Part shown: piece by piece, positions 6,395-7,558 of the stretch
Numbering within the stretch: the first letter of the stretch is position 1
How the letters are laid out: each line of letters begins with the position of its first letter
Source: Bacillota bacterium
GTDB taxonomy: Bacteria; Bacillota_A; Clostridia; Peptostreptococcales; Anaerovoracaceae
Reading direction: 5' to 3'
Assembly (NCBI GenBank): GCA_017457585.1
Contig: JAFTHD010000084.1
Coordinates: 1 to 7,558 of the forward strand
DNA length: 7,558 nucleotides
Made by a program: the position numbers and the translations under genes
Notes under the pieces: generated by a model
Databases searched by the model: none
Told to the model about the DNA's origin: nothing
The model's input: only the letters and a program-made list of their open reading frames with translations

Positions 6395-7558
6395 AGACTT
6401 ACATTAAGAACAAATTCGCCCTGTCCGACATGGGTGCAAAGGAAATGATCATTGCGATTCTGGCAGCGGTCTTACAGAATCTTGCCCTGATGTTTCCGGT
6501 GGGACTTCTGTATGTATTTACTGGCGATTACCTGGGCGGCGTGAATCTCGGGAGCCGCACGTGGCTTTATGTCTGCGGCATAGCCCTTTGCCTGCTGCTC
6601 ATCGTCCTGACGAGCATTTGGCAGTACAACACGTCCTATAAGGCTACGTACAAGGAATCGTCTACCAGGAGAATTTCTCTTGCGGAGAAACTGCGCAAGC
6701 TGCCACTTTCCTTCTTTGCAAAGCGAGACCTGGCAGATCTTACAGGCACGATCATGGCAGATGCAGAAGCATTGGAGCACGCAGGTTCTCACATGATCCC
6801 GCAGTTTTATGGGAGCATCGTCTCCACGGTTCTGATTAGCATAGGACTTCTTTTCTTCCAATGGAAGATGGCGATTGCGGCCATATGGCCGATTCCCATT
6901 GCCCTTGTTATCGTGCTGACGTCAAAGCGCGTTCACGCCTATTTTTACCGCAGGCAGAGAGACGCGCAGATCGATTTGAACGAAGGAGTTCAGGAGTTTA
7001 TCGAGACTTCACGCGACCTTAAGAGCAACAACGCGGAGGATGAATATCTGAGTGGCCTGGATGAAAAAATCGATACCGTTGAGAAGCGGGCGATCAGTAG
7101 CGAACTTGGGACGGCACTTTTTGTAGTATCCGCTCAGTTGCTTTTAAAGTTCGGCATCGGTACAGTGGCACTCATCGGTGGGAGCATGCTGATACAAGGA
7201 AATCTGACGCTCATGCAGTTTTTCTGCTTCCTGCTTGTGGCGTCGAGACTCTACGAGCCTATGAACAGTACACTCATCAATCTGGCGGCCATCAATGCTT
7301 TGCAGGTAAACGTTGATCGTATGAACGAAATCAACAACACAAGGGAGCAGGAAGGTTCATCAGATTTCATACCAGATGGGTACGACATCGTCTTCGACCA
7401 TGCCGGCTTCTCCTATGAAGATGAGAAGACAGTTCTTTCGGATGTCTCATTTACTGCAAAGCAAGGCCAGGTGACGGCTCTCGTGGGTCCGTCGGGCGGC
7501 GGCAAAACGACGGTGAGCCGACTGGCAGCCAGGTTCTGGGATGCGGACAAAGGAAAGG
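6391..7558 (+). CDS. Second ABC half-transporter (YbtQ/IrtB-like), 3' end outside the window
   Basis: The frame is open from ATG 6391 to the end of the window: 389 codons, with about 190-200 expected still to come. The start overlaps the previous stop as ATGA (6391-6394), and AGGTGAGG at 6379-6386 provides a ribosome site, so translation is probably coupled. The membrane domain covers about 1-310, with hydrophobic spans near 19-43, 58-78, 139-160, 162-180, 244-266 and 270-290. The stretch RISLAEKLRKLPLSFF (about 94-109) followed by DLTGTIMADAEALEH is the cytoplasmic-helix region typical of these partners. The ATPase domain begins near 335 and reaches Walker A GPSGGGKTT (366-374, Lys372), which is intact. 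Signature, Walker B and His switch lie beyond the window, so whether both ATP sites of the heterodimer are active cannot be judged. Substrate unknown. Confidence 0.92.
   Translation, partial: MKTYIKNKFALSDMGAKEMIIAILAAVLQNLALMFPVGLLYVFTGDYLGGVNLGSRTWLYVCGIALCLLLIVLTSIWQYNTSYKATYKESSTRRISLAEKLRKLPLSFFAKRDLADLTGTIMADAEALEHAGSHMIPQFYGSIVSTVLISIGLLFFQWKMAIAAIWPIPIALVIVLTSKRVHAYFYRRQRDAQIDLNEGVQEFIETSRDLKSNNAEDEYLSGLDEKIDTVEKRAISSELGTALFVVSAQLLLKFGIGTVALIGGSMLIQGNLTLMQFFCFLLVASRLYEPMNSTLINLAAINALQVNVDRMNEINNTREQEGSSDFIPDGYDIVFDHAGFSYEDEKTVLSDVSFTAKQGQVTALVGPSGGGKTTVSRLAARFWDADKGK

Noticed and set aside
1..7558. CRISPR array, insertion sequence, tRNA or phage genes
   Set aside because: No regular spaced repeats, transposase motifs, cloverleaf or phage-like proteins are seen anywhere in the window.

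Overview
The window looks like chromosomal DNA of a low-to-mid GC Gram-positive anaerobe, most likely a member of the Clostridia. The signs are strong AGGAGG-type ribosome binding sites, frequent GTG starts, a YebC protein with the MGRHGTIAGRKAAQD N-terminus, U-rich intrinsic terminators and a TetR-controlled pair of ABC half-transporters. An Eubacteriales/Anaerovoracaceae-like origin is a guess from recalled family style; no search was run.

Left part (1-3469): a YebC/TACO1-family gene (27-755) is followed by a 261-base gap that is not empty. It holds a structured RNA (about 812-989) with the closing stem, 3' small hairpin and ACACCCACCTT signature of 6S RNA, the regulator of sigma-A RNA polymerase. 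Next comes htpG (1017-2918, bacterial Hsp90), then one base later a GNAT acetyltransferase gene (2920-3450). A hairpin overlapping the GNAT stop codon, with a U-rich tail, probably ends this unit.

Middle (3470-3834): an AT-rich spacer of about 300 bases with no credible gene. It ends in a good sigma-A promoter (TTGACA, 18 bases, TATAGT) whose -10 box is overlapped by a 32-base imperfect palindrome, the likely operator of the adjacent tetR-family gene.

Right part (3835-7558): the TetR-family repressor (3835-4446), a possible 16-codon small ORF, a textbook terminator, then two ABC exporter-fold half-transporters. The first is complete (4613-6394). The second (from 6391) overlaps it by ATGA and runs off the end of the window. 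An 11-base piece of the tetR operator recurs just after the terminator, in front of the transporter pair, so the repressor probably controls both its own gene and the transporters. The pair resembles the YbtPQ/IrtAB-like branch of type IV ABC proteins, which includes siderophore importers, but the substrate cannot be read from the sequence.

The least explained parts are the two-site operator arrangement with the small ORF and terminator between regulator and transporters, and the 6S-like RNA lying directly against the htpG ribosome binding site.
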